This document shows, one piece after another, positions 48,500-55,780 of a stretch of DNA of 64,000 nt. The position numbers and the translations under genes were made by a program. Origin of the DNA: Flavobacterium fryxellicola (GTDB lineage: Bacteria > Bacteroidota > Bacteroidia > Flavobacteriales > Flavobacteriaceae); assembly GCF_900143245.1 (NCBI RefSeq), contig NZ_FRDK01000001.1, positions 744,001 through 808,000 on the forward strand, in the 5' to 3' direction. The first letter of the stretch is position 1. Each line of letters opens with the position of its first letter. Below the pieces are notes generated by a model. The model worked only from the letters and a program-made list of their open reading frames with translations. It was not told the DNA's origin and made no database searches.

Positions 48500-48937
48500 T
48501 TAGTTCAATGTGTTCGTTTCCCATTTTAAATATGTACCATCCTTTAATTTATGAATTATATATGTTGGAGAAGTTGTTTTGTAGTTATTTTCTCTAAATT
48601 GTTTAACCATAATGTAGTCAATACAATCTAAGGATTTTAATTTCTCTGGTTTTATATCAAAAACATAAAAACCAATCGAAAAACGTGGCAAACCAGCACT
48701 GTTTTCCTCAATGAGATTTTTATAATGTTCATTCATAGCTTTATCTCTGGATTTCTTTGTTTGATATTCTATTATATGTATATTAAAAAAGGCAGTAGTG
48801 GTGTCTTTATCAATATAATATTCTTTTAAGGCTTTATCATTAATATCTAAAAAAATCGTTATTTTCTGTTGATTTGATTTTTGTGCAAAAGAAATGCAGC
48901 AGAAGCTTAATAATAGAAGGGCTGTTTTTACTGACAT
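48500..48937 (-). CDS. secreted protein, candidate immunity factor
   Basis: 145 residues with a signal peptide (about 1-18, ending SFAQ) and a beta-rich domain. It is paralogous to the next gene upstream: shared TIFLDINDKAL/NVFFDLKDKAI, a YQTKxxRDKAxNxxY block, ENSAGLPRFS/RNSAGIPSFS, a KQFR segment and the terminal LKWE. The ATG overlaps by 10 bp the stop of a toxin-tip-like frame in repeat R1. That layout, with the overlap, is typical of toxin-immunity cassettes; the role is inference. Confidence 0.65.
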   Translation of the reverse strand: MSVKTALLLLSFCCISFAQKSNQQKITIFLDINDKALKEYYIDKDTTTAFFNIHIIEYQTKKSRDKAMNEHYKNLIEENSAGLPRFSIGFYVFDIKPEKLKSLDCIDYIMVKQFRENNYKTTSPTYIIHKLKDGTYLKWETNTLN

Positions 48938-49074
48938 GGTGTGTTGTTTTCTATAAAATCAAAATAAATTTTTAAAATTCTCACTCTTTCTGCTTGAGGA
49001 GTAGCTACGCATGCTGATGTGGGTTGTGGAGGCATTCCTGTATTGTAATTTATATCCTCCCGTTCTACAAAGTC
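48928..49074 (-). pseudogene. displaced toxin-tip fragment in repeat R1
   Basis: From 49074 the minus strand reads DFVEREDINYNTGMPPQPT and on to NNTPCQ then TAA (48928), about 48 residues with a TGA directly upstream and no start. The same fragment occurs at 49875-50021. The stop overlaps the next gene's ATG by 10 bp. I infer a C-terminal toxin remnant. The fold is unknown. Confidence 0.5.
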
Positions 49075-49356
49075 TCATGACTTCGTAATTATTTAAACGA
49101 TTCCTGATAAGTAAACATACTAAAAGTCTCCCTACTTTTTCTAAAAACATATTATAAAATCTTAGGATTTACTTTTCAATACATAGATCTTACAATAGGT
49201 CAAACAAAAAACACTACAAAACAACCAAACATTTATTTTGTAGCGTTTTATAGCCATTACAAATCAGATTTTTTAAAGGTATCTAAGGGAAAAGTCGTGA
49301 AACCTTCATTGCATTAACATTTTTCAAGAACTTTTAAATTCGTAAAGTAATGAGAT
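48964..49356. repeat. direct repeat R1 (partner R2 at 49911-50301)
   Basis: About 393 bp nearly identical to R2, with only scattered substitutions and short gaps by eye. It includes the toxin-tip fragment and an inverted repeat CTACAAAA...TTTTGTAG. The copies are about 950 bp apart and each sits directly upstream of one of two diverged paralogous genes. Confidence 0.85.
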
Positions 49357-49431
49357 ATCGCTAAGACGGTACAATAATGTCTTTATTCTTAGGATAGCAT
49401 AAGTTTATGTGTTAATAACGTTCAAGTAAAA

Positions 49432-49884
49432 TTAATAGGTTATATGAATTACTTCCCATTTTAAATAGCATCCTTCCTCGGACTTGTATATAAAATACAT
49501 AGGATAGCCTTGAGGAAATAATTTATCTCGAAATTGTTTCAAGGTCAAAATATCAATACCTTCTAATGAATTTATTTTCATTGGTTTATTAAAACTAATA
49601 AAGCTTCCAGAAAAACTGGGTATTCCCGCACTATTACGTTCTCGTGGGTCATTATAATAATCATTCGTTGCTTTATCTCTTGCTACTTTTGTTTGGTATT
49701 TTTCGACATAAATACTGAAGCGGGCCTCTGTTGAATCCCTATTAACGTATATTTTGTTTATTGCTTTATCTTTTAAATCAAAAAAAACATTAATTTCCTT
49801 TTTTTCTACCCCGTTTTGTGATGAACATGAAACAGTAAATAATAATAGTAATATACTTTTTATTTTTTTTAGTGCTATTGACAT
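49432..49884 (-). CDS. secreted lipoprotein-like candidate immunity factor
   Basis: 150 residues with a signal and lipobox-like LFTVSC (Cys about 20), then the same domain as the 48500-48937 gene (FFDLKDKAI, YQTKVARDKATNDYY, CYLKWE end). Its ATG overlaps the stop of the toxin-tip fragment in R2 by 10 bp. While the flanking repeats stay almost identical, the two genes differ strongly. This is the expected pattern for immunity genes diversifying beside a conserved recombination segment (inference). Confidence 0.65.
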   Translation of the reverse strand: MSIALKKIKSILLLLFTVSCSSQNGVEKKEINVFFDLKDKAINKIYVNRDSTEARFSIYVEKYQTKVARDKATNDYYNDPRERNSAGIPSFSGSFISFNKPMKINSLEGIDILTLKQFRDKLFPQGYPMYFIYKSEEGCYLKWEVIHITY

Positions 49885-50021
49885 TTCGGATTGTTTTTTA
49901 TAAAGTTTTTATAAATTTCTAAAATTCTCACTCTTTCTGCTTGAGGAGTAGCTACCCATGCTGATGTGGGTTGTGGAGGCATTCCTGTATTGTAATTTAT
50001 ATCCCCCCGTTCTACAAAGTC
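49875..50021 (-). pseudogene. displaced toxin-tip fragment in repeat R2
   Basis: Same frame as in R1 (DFVEREDINYNTGMPPQPTS ... KNNPKCQ, then TAG at 49875). The last ~15 codons differ from R1 (EIYKNFIKNN versus KIYFDFIENN), so identity fades exactly at the tip-immunity junction. A TGA lies directly upstream and there is no start. Confidence 0.5.
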
Positions 50022-50301
50022 TCATGACTTCGTAATTATTTAAACGATTCCTGATAGGTAAACATACTAAAAGTCTTCCTACTTTTTCTAAAAACATATT
50101 ATAAAATCTTAGGATTTACTTTTCAATACATAGATCTTACAATAGGTCAAACAAAAAACACTACAAAACAACCAAACATTTATTTTGTAGCGTTTTATAG
50201 CCATTACAAAGCAGATTTTAGAGGTATCTAAGGGAAAAGTCGTGAAACCTTCATTGCTTTTACGTTTTTCAACGACTTTCAAATTCGTAAAGTCATGAGA
50301 T
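49911..50301. repeat. direct repeat R2 (partner R1 at 48964-49356)
   Basis: Near-identical to R1; see there. Recombination between R1 and R2 would delete or duplicate one ~950-bp tip-immunity unit. Confidence 0.85.
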
Positions 50302-50367
50302 TTTGCGAAGCTCAAAACAATAACTTATTCACTCTTCTTATAGCAAGGGATTTTTCGGAGCTTTTTA

Positions 50368-50736
50368 TTAATTGCATTCTACTGTTCTTAATAAATAATC
50401 AGCGTAATAGTATCTATTTTTATATAATATTAAGAAGAGGTAGTGTTTTTCAGGACTATCACTTATGATTATTTGCTCTAATTGAATATTGTTCTTAATA
50501 TTTTTCAACGTTTTATTTTTTAATTTGAAATTGGAATTAACAGCTGTATTGAAATAGATTTTCCTTTTCCCAATTAGAATATTAAATCCAGATATTTCTT
50601 TTATCCCATGATGCGTCCTATAGATTACGGCATCAAATTTATTATTGAATTCAAAAATGATAGTATCATTTGGTTTTTTTTGTGAAAAAACGTGACCAAA
50701 TAAGAGCAATAAAAATAGTGTAACTAAATTTTTCAT
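50368..50736 (-). CDS. small secreted protein, candidate immunity factor
   Basis: 122 residues: signal peptide MKNLVTLFLLLLFGHVFSQ, then a beta-rich, Lys/Asn-rich domain without recognised family. It begins 12 bp after the end of a metallopeptidase-toxin tip (50749), the usual immunity position. Function is inferred from position only. Confidence 0.6.
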   Translation of the reverse strand: MKNLVTLFLLLLFGHVFSQKKPNDTIIFEFNNKFDAVIYRTHHGIKEISGFNILIGKRKIYFNTAVNSNFKLKNKTLKNIKNNIQLEQIIISDSPEKHYLFLILYKNRYYYADYLLRTVECN

Positions 50737-50748
50737 GATTTAAATTTT

Positions 50749-51087
50749 TTATTGACAATTTTGTTTTGCACTAAGATACCATGTATTATATAAGTCAGTT
50801 GTTTTCTTTCTGTCAAGATCACTCAATTGTGTTCATGCTATCGTACCCTTCAAGCCAATCCAAGCAATTGCCTGATATTGCTCATTAGTAAGAGTATCGT
50901 CGTATTCTTTTAACAAATTAACAACAATACCTCTATAGTGTGCAGCCATTTGTTCATGTTGCATGTTATTTACGCCAAATCTTCTATAGTAATCATATAA
51001 GCCGGGATAACTATTTTCTGTTAACATAGTGTTTAACTTAAGTACATCTATTTCTCCTGCTGGCGCGAGTGCCTTCCTCGTGAACAC
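50749..51087 (-). pseudogene. displaced C-terminal tip of a zincin-like toxin, with nonsense codon
   Basis: The minus-strand frame has GVNNMQHEQMAAHYRGIVVN and QYQAIAWIGLKGTIA, then TGA (50833-50835), after which the same frame continues TQLSDLDRKKTTDLYNTWYL to CQ and TAA at 50749. The block aligns by eye with the region after HExxH in the 52253-53893 protein (EQHNFMYDKM..., FRYLSLSGL...). TGA probably replaces TGG. No start; the upstream end runs into the GC-rich border motif. A broken toxin cassette tip. Confidence 0.6.
51057..51083. repeat. GC-rich cassette-border motif, copy 2 (inverted)
   Basis: CTGCTGGCGCGAGTGCCTTC and following CTCGTGA, the reverse-complement relative of 51162-51190. 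It coincides with the upstream break of the zincin tip. Confidence 0.5.
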
Positions 51088-51161
51088 AATTTATATCGCA
51101 ACATACTTCAAAAGAAAGCTAAATACTAGCACAAACCTCAATACTATTATTCATTAAGAAT

Positions 51162-51190
51162 TATCACGAACGGGACGCTCGCGCCAGCAG
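51162..51190. repeat. GC-rich cassette-border motif, copy 3
   Basis: TATCACGAACGGGACGCTCG then CGCCAGCAG. Together with copy 2 it forms an inverted pair around a 78-bp AT-rich spacer. Confidence 0.5.
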
Positions 51191-51226
51191 GGGTATTGGA
51201 AAAACTATTTACATCAAGGCATTTCA

Positions 51227-51700
51227 TTATTCCGACACCGGACAAACATTCATCGAATTAACTTCATATAACATAACATTGCCTTTTTTCTTTTCGGTAA
51301 AATCAATAATATAAAACACTTTCAATTGTGTAAACAACTGACATATAATATCATTCTGTTCATGTTTTTTTAAAAAATTTATTCCAATGATATGTTTTTT
51401 ATTTTTTCTTAAAAATGATTTACTGACTTTCCTCACCTCAGAAACAATATTTGCATCCTTTTTTTCCCAATTTTTAAACTCTGGGTGTTGAAAGTAAAGC
51501 CTGAACTTTCCGGGTAAAACAAAATTGTAAGCCCTCTCATCAAAATTATTTGGTTGAATTCTAGTATCAATAGAGTATTTTTTTTCGTTATTTTTTCCTT
51601 TGAATTCAATATAAATAGTGTCAGACTCTATGAGAGAATTATAGTTTTGGCTAAACACATTTATAGAAAAGAGTAGCAATTGCAATAAGTAAAGTCTCAT
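51227..51700 (-). CDS. secreted candidate immunity protein (paralogue 2)
   Basis: 157 residues with a signal peptide ending NVFSQ, a DTIYIEFK start and the pattern KSFLRKNKKHIIGINFLKKH ... FYIIDFTEKKK ... YEV. The next gene upstream, of equal length, shares DTIFVYFK, KKSYLRRNKKKTISVDFFKK and VIYIIDKSEAKN. Both follow the zincin-domain lipoprotein gene. The immunity role is inferred from position, secretion and paired duplication. No known family is recognised. Confidence 0.65.
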   Translation of the reverse strand: MRLYLLQLLLFSINVFSQNYNSLIESDTIYIEFKGKNNEKKYSIDTRIQPNNFDERAYNFVLPGKFRLYFQHPEFKNWEKKDANIVSEVRKVSKSFLRKNKKHIIGINFLKKHEQNDIICQLFTQLKVFYIIDFTEKKKGNVMLYEVNSMNVCPVSE

Positions 51701-51774
51701 GATATGATGATTTGGTTTATGAGCAAGTTTTTTCTGCAGTCAATGTTTTGCTTTAGCAACAAATAGCACTATTT

Positions 51775-52248
51775 TTACTCTCCCATGATAAATGAACTTG
51801 ATATTGATACTTCATAAATGGGGATTCGTCTATTTTTTGCCTCCGACTTGTCAATTATGTAAATTACTTTACATTCTCTAAAAGCTTCGTAAGTGCTATT
51901 GAATACACCATATTTTTTAAAGAAATCCACTGAGATAGTCTTTTTTTTATTTCTCCTTAAGTAAGATTTTTTAACCAATCTATAATCTGATTTAATGCCC
52001 ATCTCTCTTCTTTCAGAAGAGGGATAATCACTTACCCAAAATTGTAAATATTCAAGCGTATTTTTTTCTTCGAATTTGATAATATACCATCTTCGAAAAC
52101 CTTTGTTATTTGCGGGCAGAACTGTCTTAACTTGTAAGGAATTTTCTTTGAAGTATACAAAAATAGTATCCAAGTTTTTGATATCGGAAATGTTCTGACA
52201 ATAAATATTACCTGTGACAAATAATAGGATTAGGTATAAATTTTTCAT
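51775..52248 (-). CDS. secreted candidate immunity protein (paralogue 1)
   Basis: 157 residues, signal peptide ending GNIYCQ, paralogous to the 51227-51700 product. It starts 5 bp after the stop of the zincin-like lipoprotein gene, so the two are surely co-transcribed. An exported immunity protein would protect the periplasm or surface, where a secreted peptidase acts. Function inferred. Confidence 0.68.
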   Translation of the reverse strand: MKNLYLILLFVTGNIYCQNISDIKNLDTIFVYFKENSLQVKTVLPANNKGFRRWYIIKFEEKNTLEYLQFWVSDYPSSERREMGIKSDYRLVKKSYLRRNKKKTISVDFFKKYGVFNSTYEAFRECKVIYIIDKSEAKNRRIPIYEVSISSSFIMGE

Positions 52249-52252
52249 ATTT

Positions 52253-53893
52253 TTATCTGTCTAATTCTAAGTTTCCTGCGGTTATATATTGATTTAAGAG
52301 CGAACGTGCATCACTGTCTTTGGGAAAATCCTCTTTAAAACAGTTAGCTTCATCTAATCCGCTTAAACTTAAATAACGAAAATAAGCACTCCAATTAAAT
52401 AGAATAGAAGTCAATGGATTTGTTGTAGGATACATTGTATATCCTTCTAGAATGTCTCTTTTTGTTTTAGTAGTTACTAAATCTCTAACTTCGCCAAGAA
52501 CTTTTTGCATAGTAGGTATCATTTTATCATACATGAAATTGTGTTGTTCATCAGCAGAAGGATATTTATTATTTAAAGTTTCAACAAAGGTAGCCCCCAC
52601 AGTAGGATTAGCAGCTTTTGAAAAAAGGTAAGCATGAATGCACTCATGTAATATTGTTTTTGTATTTTCAATATTGGTTTGGGATCTTGTTGTTCCTGAA
52701 ATTAATATTTGTTTACTAATTTTTATTGTCAAATTTTTTGTAATTGGATCTTCACTTGTAGTGGCGTTAACTTCTGGTTTACTAGAATTATTATCTTCAT
52801 ATACTCGATCGGCTATTTCAAATTTAACATTAAATCGTTTACTATCGTGGAAAATATCTAAAAACAGTTTTTTAAATTCGGGAGAAGTTTTTAATGCATC
52901 ATATAACTTATTAAACTTTTTATCGGCTTCGGCGACATCTTTTATTGATGATTTGTCAATATTAAATGGTGATTTAAAGGAAGATTCTAGATCAATTTTT
53001 AATGAAGAGTCACCACGTAATGGTGTTATTATCTGTAGGGCAAATTCTTTACTTTCATCGCTCCATTCATTGTCTATTTGATATTGGATGATTTGATTGT
53101 ATGAATTAGGGTTGTCAATAGCCCATTGTTGCTGTTGTAATGAAAGAGTGTTGTAGAAAATACCTGTATTTTTTATGTCGAAACTATTTTCAGCATTTAA
53201 TACAGGAGTTGTAATATATTGTTGGTAATTTTCAGTATTGGTATCGTCTGTTGGATAATCACTATTGTCGTAGCCACCACTACCTCCTGTACCGTAGGGA
53301 TCGCCAAAACCTCCATCACTTCCTGTTGAGCCACTTGTTCCACCACTACCAGTGCTACCACATGCATCAGGTGTTAATACTTTAACTGGTCTCAAATAGA
53401 GGGTTGAAACTTGACACGACGCACCAGGTAAATGATGTTGTGTACTACCTTGATAGGGCGCTGAACACCATAATTGATCAACATATACGAAACATTCTGA
53501 TTCTGTGGTTCGGTTCTGTGGTTTGTTATTATTAAATTTAGCCGCTTTTTCTAAACGATTCATTTGAATTTCACTTTCAAAATTCAATAATTGATCTTCT
53601 GATAATATAATATTATTAGGTGTATATTTTAAAATGTATGCTTTTGGATTAGTATTAATTTCTTCTTGTATAACTAAATTATCAAAACTTAAATTATCAG
53701 TAGCATTATTTCTTTTTATTGCCATTGTATAAGAAATAATATTATTTAATTTTATTTTTTTTACATTGTCGTTAGTGATGATAAAATCGTTTTGTTTTTT
53801 GAATGCATTTTTTTTTGTAATCAAATTTCCACCTACTTTTTCAACTAAGTCTTTAAATTTAGAATCTTTTACCAAAAGTTCTTCAAATTTCAT
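52253..53893 (-). CDS. zincin-like metallopeptidase lipoprotein toxin candidate, phase-variable (OFF frame)
   Basis: The open frame from ATG 53893 gives 546 residues, but the frame extends upstream without ATG through a lipoprotein signal (KNYSCRSVLLGLVLILLSC then SEDLYEE) to codons at about 54046. The only plausible ATG (54051) is followed by (AAAC)8 and is out of frame; 9 or 6 units would fuse it, giving about 600 residues with MKTNKQTNKQTNKQ at the start. Regions: a shared N-terminal domain (about 1-125), a Cys-containing stretch, a Gly/Ser linker (CGSTGSGGTSGSTGSDGG, about 185-205), and a C-terminal domain with HECIH at 416-420 and a possible third ligand His451. Likely a surface-anchored toxin followed by two immunity genes. 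Family similarity is from memory. Confidence 0.7.
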   Translation of the reverse strand: MKFEELLVKDSKFKDLVEKVGGNLITKKNAFKKQNDFIITNDNVKKIKLNNIISYTMAIKRNNATDNLSFDNLVIQEEINTNPKAYILKYTPNNIILSEDQLLNFESEIQMNRLEKAAKFNNNKPQNRTTESECFVYVDQLWCSAPYQGSTQHHLPGASCQVSTLYLRPVKVLTPDACGSTGSGGTSGSTGSDGGFGDPYGTGGSGGYDNSDYPTDDTNTENYQQYITTPVLNAENSFDIKNTGIFYNTLSLQQQQWAIDNPNSYNQIIQYQIDNEWSDESKEFALQIITPLRGDSSLKIDLESSFKSPFNIDKSSIKDVAEADKKFNKLYDALKTSPEFKKLFLDIFHDSKRFNVKFEIADRVYEDNNSSKPEVNATTSEDPITKNLTIKISKQILISGTTRSQTNIENTKTILHECIHAYLFSKAANPTVGATFVETLNNKYPSADEQHNFMYDKMIPTMQKVLGEVRDLVTTKTKRDILEGYTMYPTTNPLTSILFNWSAYFRYLSLSGLDEANCFKEDFPKDSDARSLLNQYITAGNLELDR

Positions 53894-54015
53894 TTCAGTG
53901 ATAGTTGCTTTGCCATTTGAAGCATCAATATTTTCCTCATATAAATCTTCACTACAACTAAGTAAAATTAAAACTAAGCCAAGAAGAACTGACCTACATG
54001 AATAGTTTTTCAGTT

Positions 54016-54047
54016 GTTTGTTTGTTTGTTTGTTTGTTTGTTTGTTT
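54016..54047 (-). repeat. (AAAC)8 tetranucleotide tract at toxin gene start
   Basis: Eight AAAC units on the minus strand directly after ATG-A (54051-54048). With eight units the ATG frame reads 13 codons and stops at TGA; n=9 or n=6 opens it into the lipoprotein signal. A classical slipped-strand phase-variation tract. Confidence 0.85.
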
Positions 54048-54076
54048 TCATTTTTTTTGGTTAATTAATGTTTTAA

Positions 54077-54106
54077 TAAAAATAGGATTTATTTTATAAG
54101 TTACAA
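54077..54106 (-). promoter_or_regulatory. promoter of the zincin-like toxin operon
   Basis: TTG (54104-54106), 19 bp, TATTTTTA (54077-54084), close to the Bacteroidota consensus, about 26 bp before the ATG at 54051. Same sequence as at 57743-57772. Confidence 0.55.
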
Positions 54107-54140
54107 TACCCACTTTTAGTGATATTTACACAAAAACAAA

Positions 54141-54173
54141 AAACCCGCCCTGTTACAATAACGGGACGGGTTT
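54141..54173 (-). terminator. copied frr terminator (repeat B)
   Basis: AAACCCGTCCC...GGGCGGGTTT on the minus strand followed by a T-run. It would end transcription coming from the Imm11-like gene before the next toxin promoter. Confidence 0.8.
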
Positions 54174-54194
54174 CAAATATAAGTTAAGATGATT

Positions 54195-54289
54195 TTACAC
54201 CTTCATAATTTCAGCTTCTTTTACTACCAAGAGTTCATCTATTTTACGGATAAATGTATTGGTTAGATTTTGCACTTCATCTTCGGCAG
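54195..54289 (-). pseudogene. frr 3'-end remnant, copy B
   Basis: Encodes the last ~31 residues of ribosome recycling factor unchanged (AEDEVQNLTNTFIRKIDELL and onward to AEIMKV, TAA), with no start. Upstream of 54289 the sequence is unrelated. The 54290-54428 stretch holds no gene. Confidence 0.88.
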
Positions 54290-54428
54290 TTGTAGCAAGC
54301 ATACATCTCTTGCACACAATCTAAATGACATTTGATTTAAAAAAACTTTAAATAGCGACAGCAACTAAAACTATAGTAGTTCGCAGCAAGGATCACCATT
54401 GCGATGCTTATTTCAGCGGGGCGAATGG

Positions 54429-55145
54429 TTATGTTTTCCCATAAATCTTTTCTCTTTCGCCTCCAAGTGAAGTCCACTCATTAAAACTTAATTCTATTGG
54501 TTGAAACTCTATACCAGTACAACCGACCTCTTCAATTTCTTCTTTTAGTTTTTCAGATACTATGTATTGTCCAGCAGTTTTTATAAAGAAAAAATCTTCC
54601 TTTACATCTGAATTTAAACAAATATTTTCTATTGAAACTATTTCCATTTTTTGTTTATGGAATTCAGTTAGCTTTAAAAATTCTTCCATTGAACTAACTT
54701 CAACTATTTTCAGTTCTGTACCTCCCTGCTTTTTTTTTATTCTTACAATAATTTTACTCTTAGAGAAGTTAATGTATTCCATATTGAATTCGTAGGTGTG
54801 CAATACCCAAAATTTCTCAAATTCATTACCGTCTCTGAAGACTGAACTTTTAAAAAATTGCATTCCAGTTGCTCGTTTACTTTCTAATATTGATTTTAAC
54901 TTATCACTAATTAGCAATTTTGATGTAAATCTCATACTTGAACTATCGATTAAATCAGTTAATTTTGCTTTAGCATATATAATAGCATTAGCCACAATTG
55001 GTTGTACAGTTATTTTTACAAAATGAAATCGGTCAATAAAAAGGGGATCATTCCATACATGACAGTTATATTTTACTTCCTTTACTTGAGGATAATGACC
55101 AATTACTTTTTTGTTTAATGAGTTTCTGATATAATAATATTTCAT
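54429..55145 (-). CDS. Imm11-like (DUF1629) immunity protein
   Basis: 238 residues. The C-terminal pattern AGQYIVSEKLKEEIEEVG followed by CTGIEFQPI fits the Imm11/DUF1629 immunity family, as does the MKYYYI start. No signal peptide, so it acts in the cytoplasm, consistent with protection against a nuclease-type toxin. It starts 2 bp after a toxin-tip remnant (55148). The full toxin is missing, so this is an orphan immunity cassette. Confidence 0.68.
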   Translation of the reverse strand: MKYYYIRNSLNKKVIGHYPQVKEVKYNCHVWNDPLFIDRFHFVKITVQPIVANAIIYAKAKLTDLIDSSSMRFTSKLLISDKLKSILESKRATGMQFFKSSVFRDGNEFEKFWVLHTYEFNMEYINFSKSKIIVRIKKKQGGTELKIVEVSSMEEFLKLTEFHKQKMEIVSIENICLNSDVKEDFFFIKTAGQYIVSEKLKEEIEEVGCTGIEFQPIELSFNEWTSLGGEREKIYGKT

Positions 55146-55147
55146 AA

Positions 55148-55252
55148 TTAAAAATCTAATTGATTTATAGGGGTATTAGGATTATTTTGTATAGCAGTTC
55201 TTACATCTTGTAATAAATCTACAAGAAAGTCATAACATTCATTAGGAGTTGC
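55148..55252 (-). pseudogene. displaced toxin tip (AHH/HNH nuclease-like C-terminus)
   Basis: About 34 residues: ATPNECYDFLVDLLQDVRTA then NNPNTPINQLDF and TAA, 2 bp before the Imm11-like ATG. From memory this resembles the end of AHH-type nuclease toxins of Bacteroidota. The frame is cut at the GC-rich border motif (55251-55263). Confidence 0.45.
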
Positions 55253-55264
55253 ACGCTCGCGCCC

Positions 55265-55397
55265 AATGTCATTAGGTTAAGAGTTTATTTGTCATTCCGA
55301 CGAAGGAGGAATCTCTGTTTGTTGCGCGCGTTTGTTTAGATTCCTCCTTCGTCGGAATGACAAAATCATGGGGTTTATTCCTTAACTTAATGACATT
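55265..55397. repeat. large palindromic element, type B (intact)
   Basis: Outer arms AATGTCATTA (55265-55274) and TAATGACATT (55388-55397) with nearby GGTTAAG/CTTAAC; inner perfect 27-bp arms at 55288-55314 and 55338-55364 (core GTCATTCCGACGAAGGAGGA). The 23-nt loop contains GCGCGCG. Decayed relatives lie at 37709 and 37821. MITE- or REP-like; no ORF inside. Confidence 0.8.
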
Positions 55398-55420
55398 GCG
55401 GTCGCGCCAGTTGAATGGGT

Positions 55421-55780
55421 TTATTTAATTTTGCGGATAATCAAAACTTCTTTGGATTTATTTTTATAAACATCTAAATAGAGCTTAACTCTTTTATTCT
55501 CTATATTATAATATATTTTGGAGTTAAAATAGTCGTAATTAAAAACTTCATCATTTATGAGCAACCCAATAATATTTTTTGAATTGTCATAATAATATAA
55601 ATTGGTTGTTAAATTACTTTTATTAATCCCGGTCATTGCGGCAATTAAATTTTTGTCTTTGTTTGTTTTCCCAATACTGTTTAAGACAACATTAATTGTT
55701 CTTTTTTCGCTTATTCGCTTATTTTGAGCATTACAGCTATTGAAAAACAAAATAATTATGATTAAAAATATTTTTTTCAT
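55421..55780 (-). CDS. lipoprotein candidate immunity factor
   Basis: 119 residues with a lipoprotein signal (MKKIFLIIIILFFNSC, lipobox FNSC at about 13-16) and a small Lys/Asn-rich beta domain. Its ATG overlaps the TAA of the papain-like toxin gene by one base (TAATG), so expression is coupled to that gene. As a lipoprotein it would act in the periplasm or at the surface, where the toxin is also anchored. Role inferred from linkage. Confidence 0.68.
   Translation of the reverse strand: MKKIFLIIIILFFNSCNAQNKRISEKRTINVVLNSIGKTNKDKNLIAAMTGINKSNLTTNLYYYDNSKNIIGLLINDEVFNYDYFNSKIYYNIENKRVKLYLDVYKNKSKEVLIIRKIK

Larger units (their letters stand above)
54016..54289. repeat. direct repeat B: frr tail, terminator, promoter and leader (partner 57671-57955)
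   Basis: About 274 bp closely matching 57671-57955. In order on the minus strand: frr 3' end, terminator, spacer, promoter, A-rich leader, ATG and AAAC tract. Differences by eye are a handful of substitutions plus the unit number of the tract. Identity stops abruptly at 54289/57955 inside frr. Confidence 0.9.

Noticed and set aside
48959..49150. 63-codon frame inside R1 and its twin at 49909-50097 as real small proteins
   Set aside because: They read the toxin-tip region in another frame and have no plausible protein features; the frame whose stop overlaps the next gene's ATG is the meaningful one.
48964..50301. R1/R2 as insertion sequences
   Set aside because: No transposase frame, no terminal inverted repeats at the repeat ends and no target duplications visible.
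50109..50315. 68-codon minus-strand frame in R2
   Set aside because: Repetitive flank sequence with an inverted repeat inside; no signal, no family, and not maintained in R1.
52638..53081. 147-codon plus-strand frame opposite the zincin-like lipoprotein
   Set aside because: Antisense of the supported gene, without start context or recognisable protein features.
54016..54047. The TTTG/AAAC runs as a CRISPR-like or regulatory array
   Set aside because: Units are 4 bp without spacers and lie exactly between an ATG and a lipoprotein signal, so a coding slippage tract explains them better.
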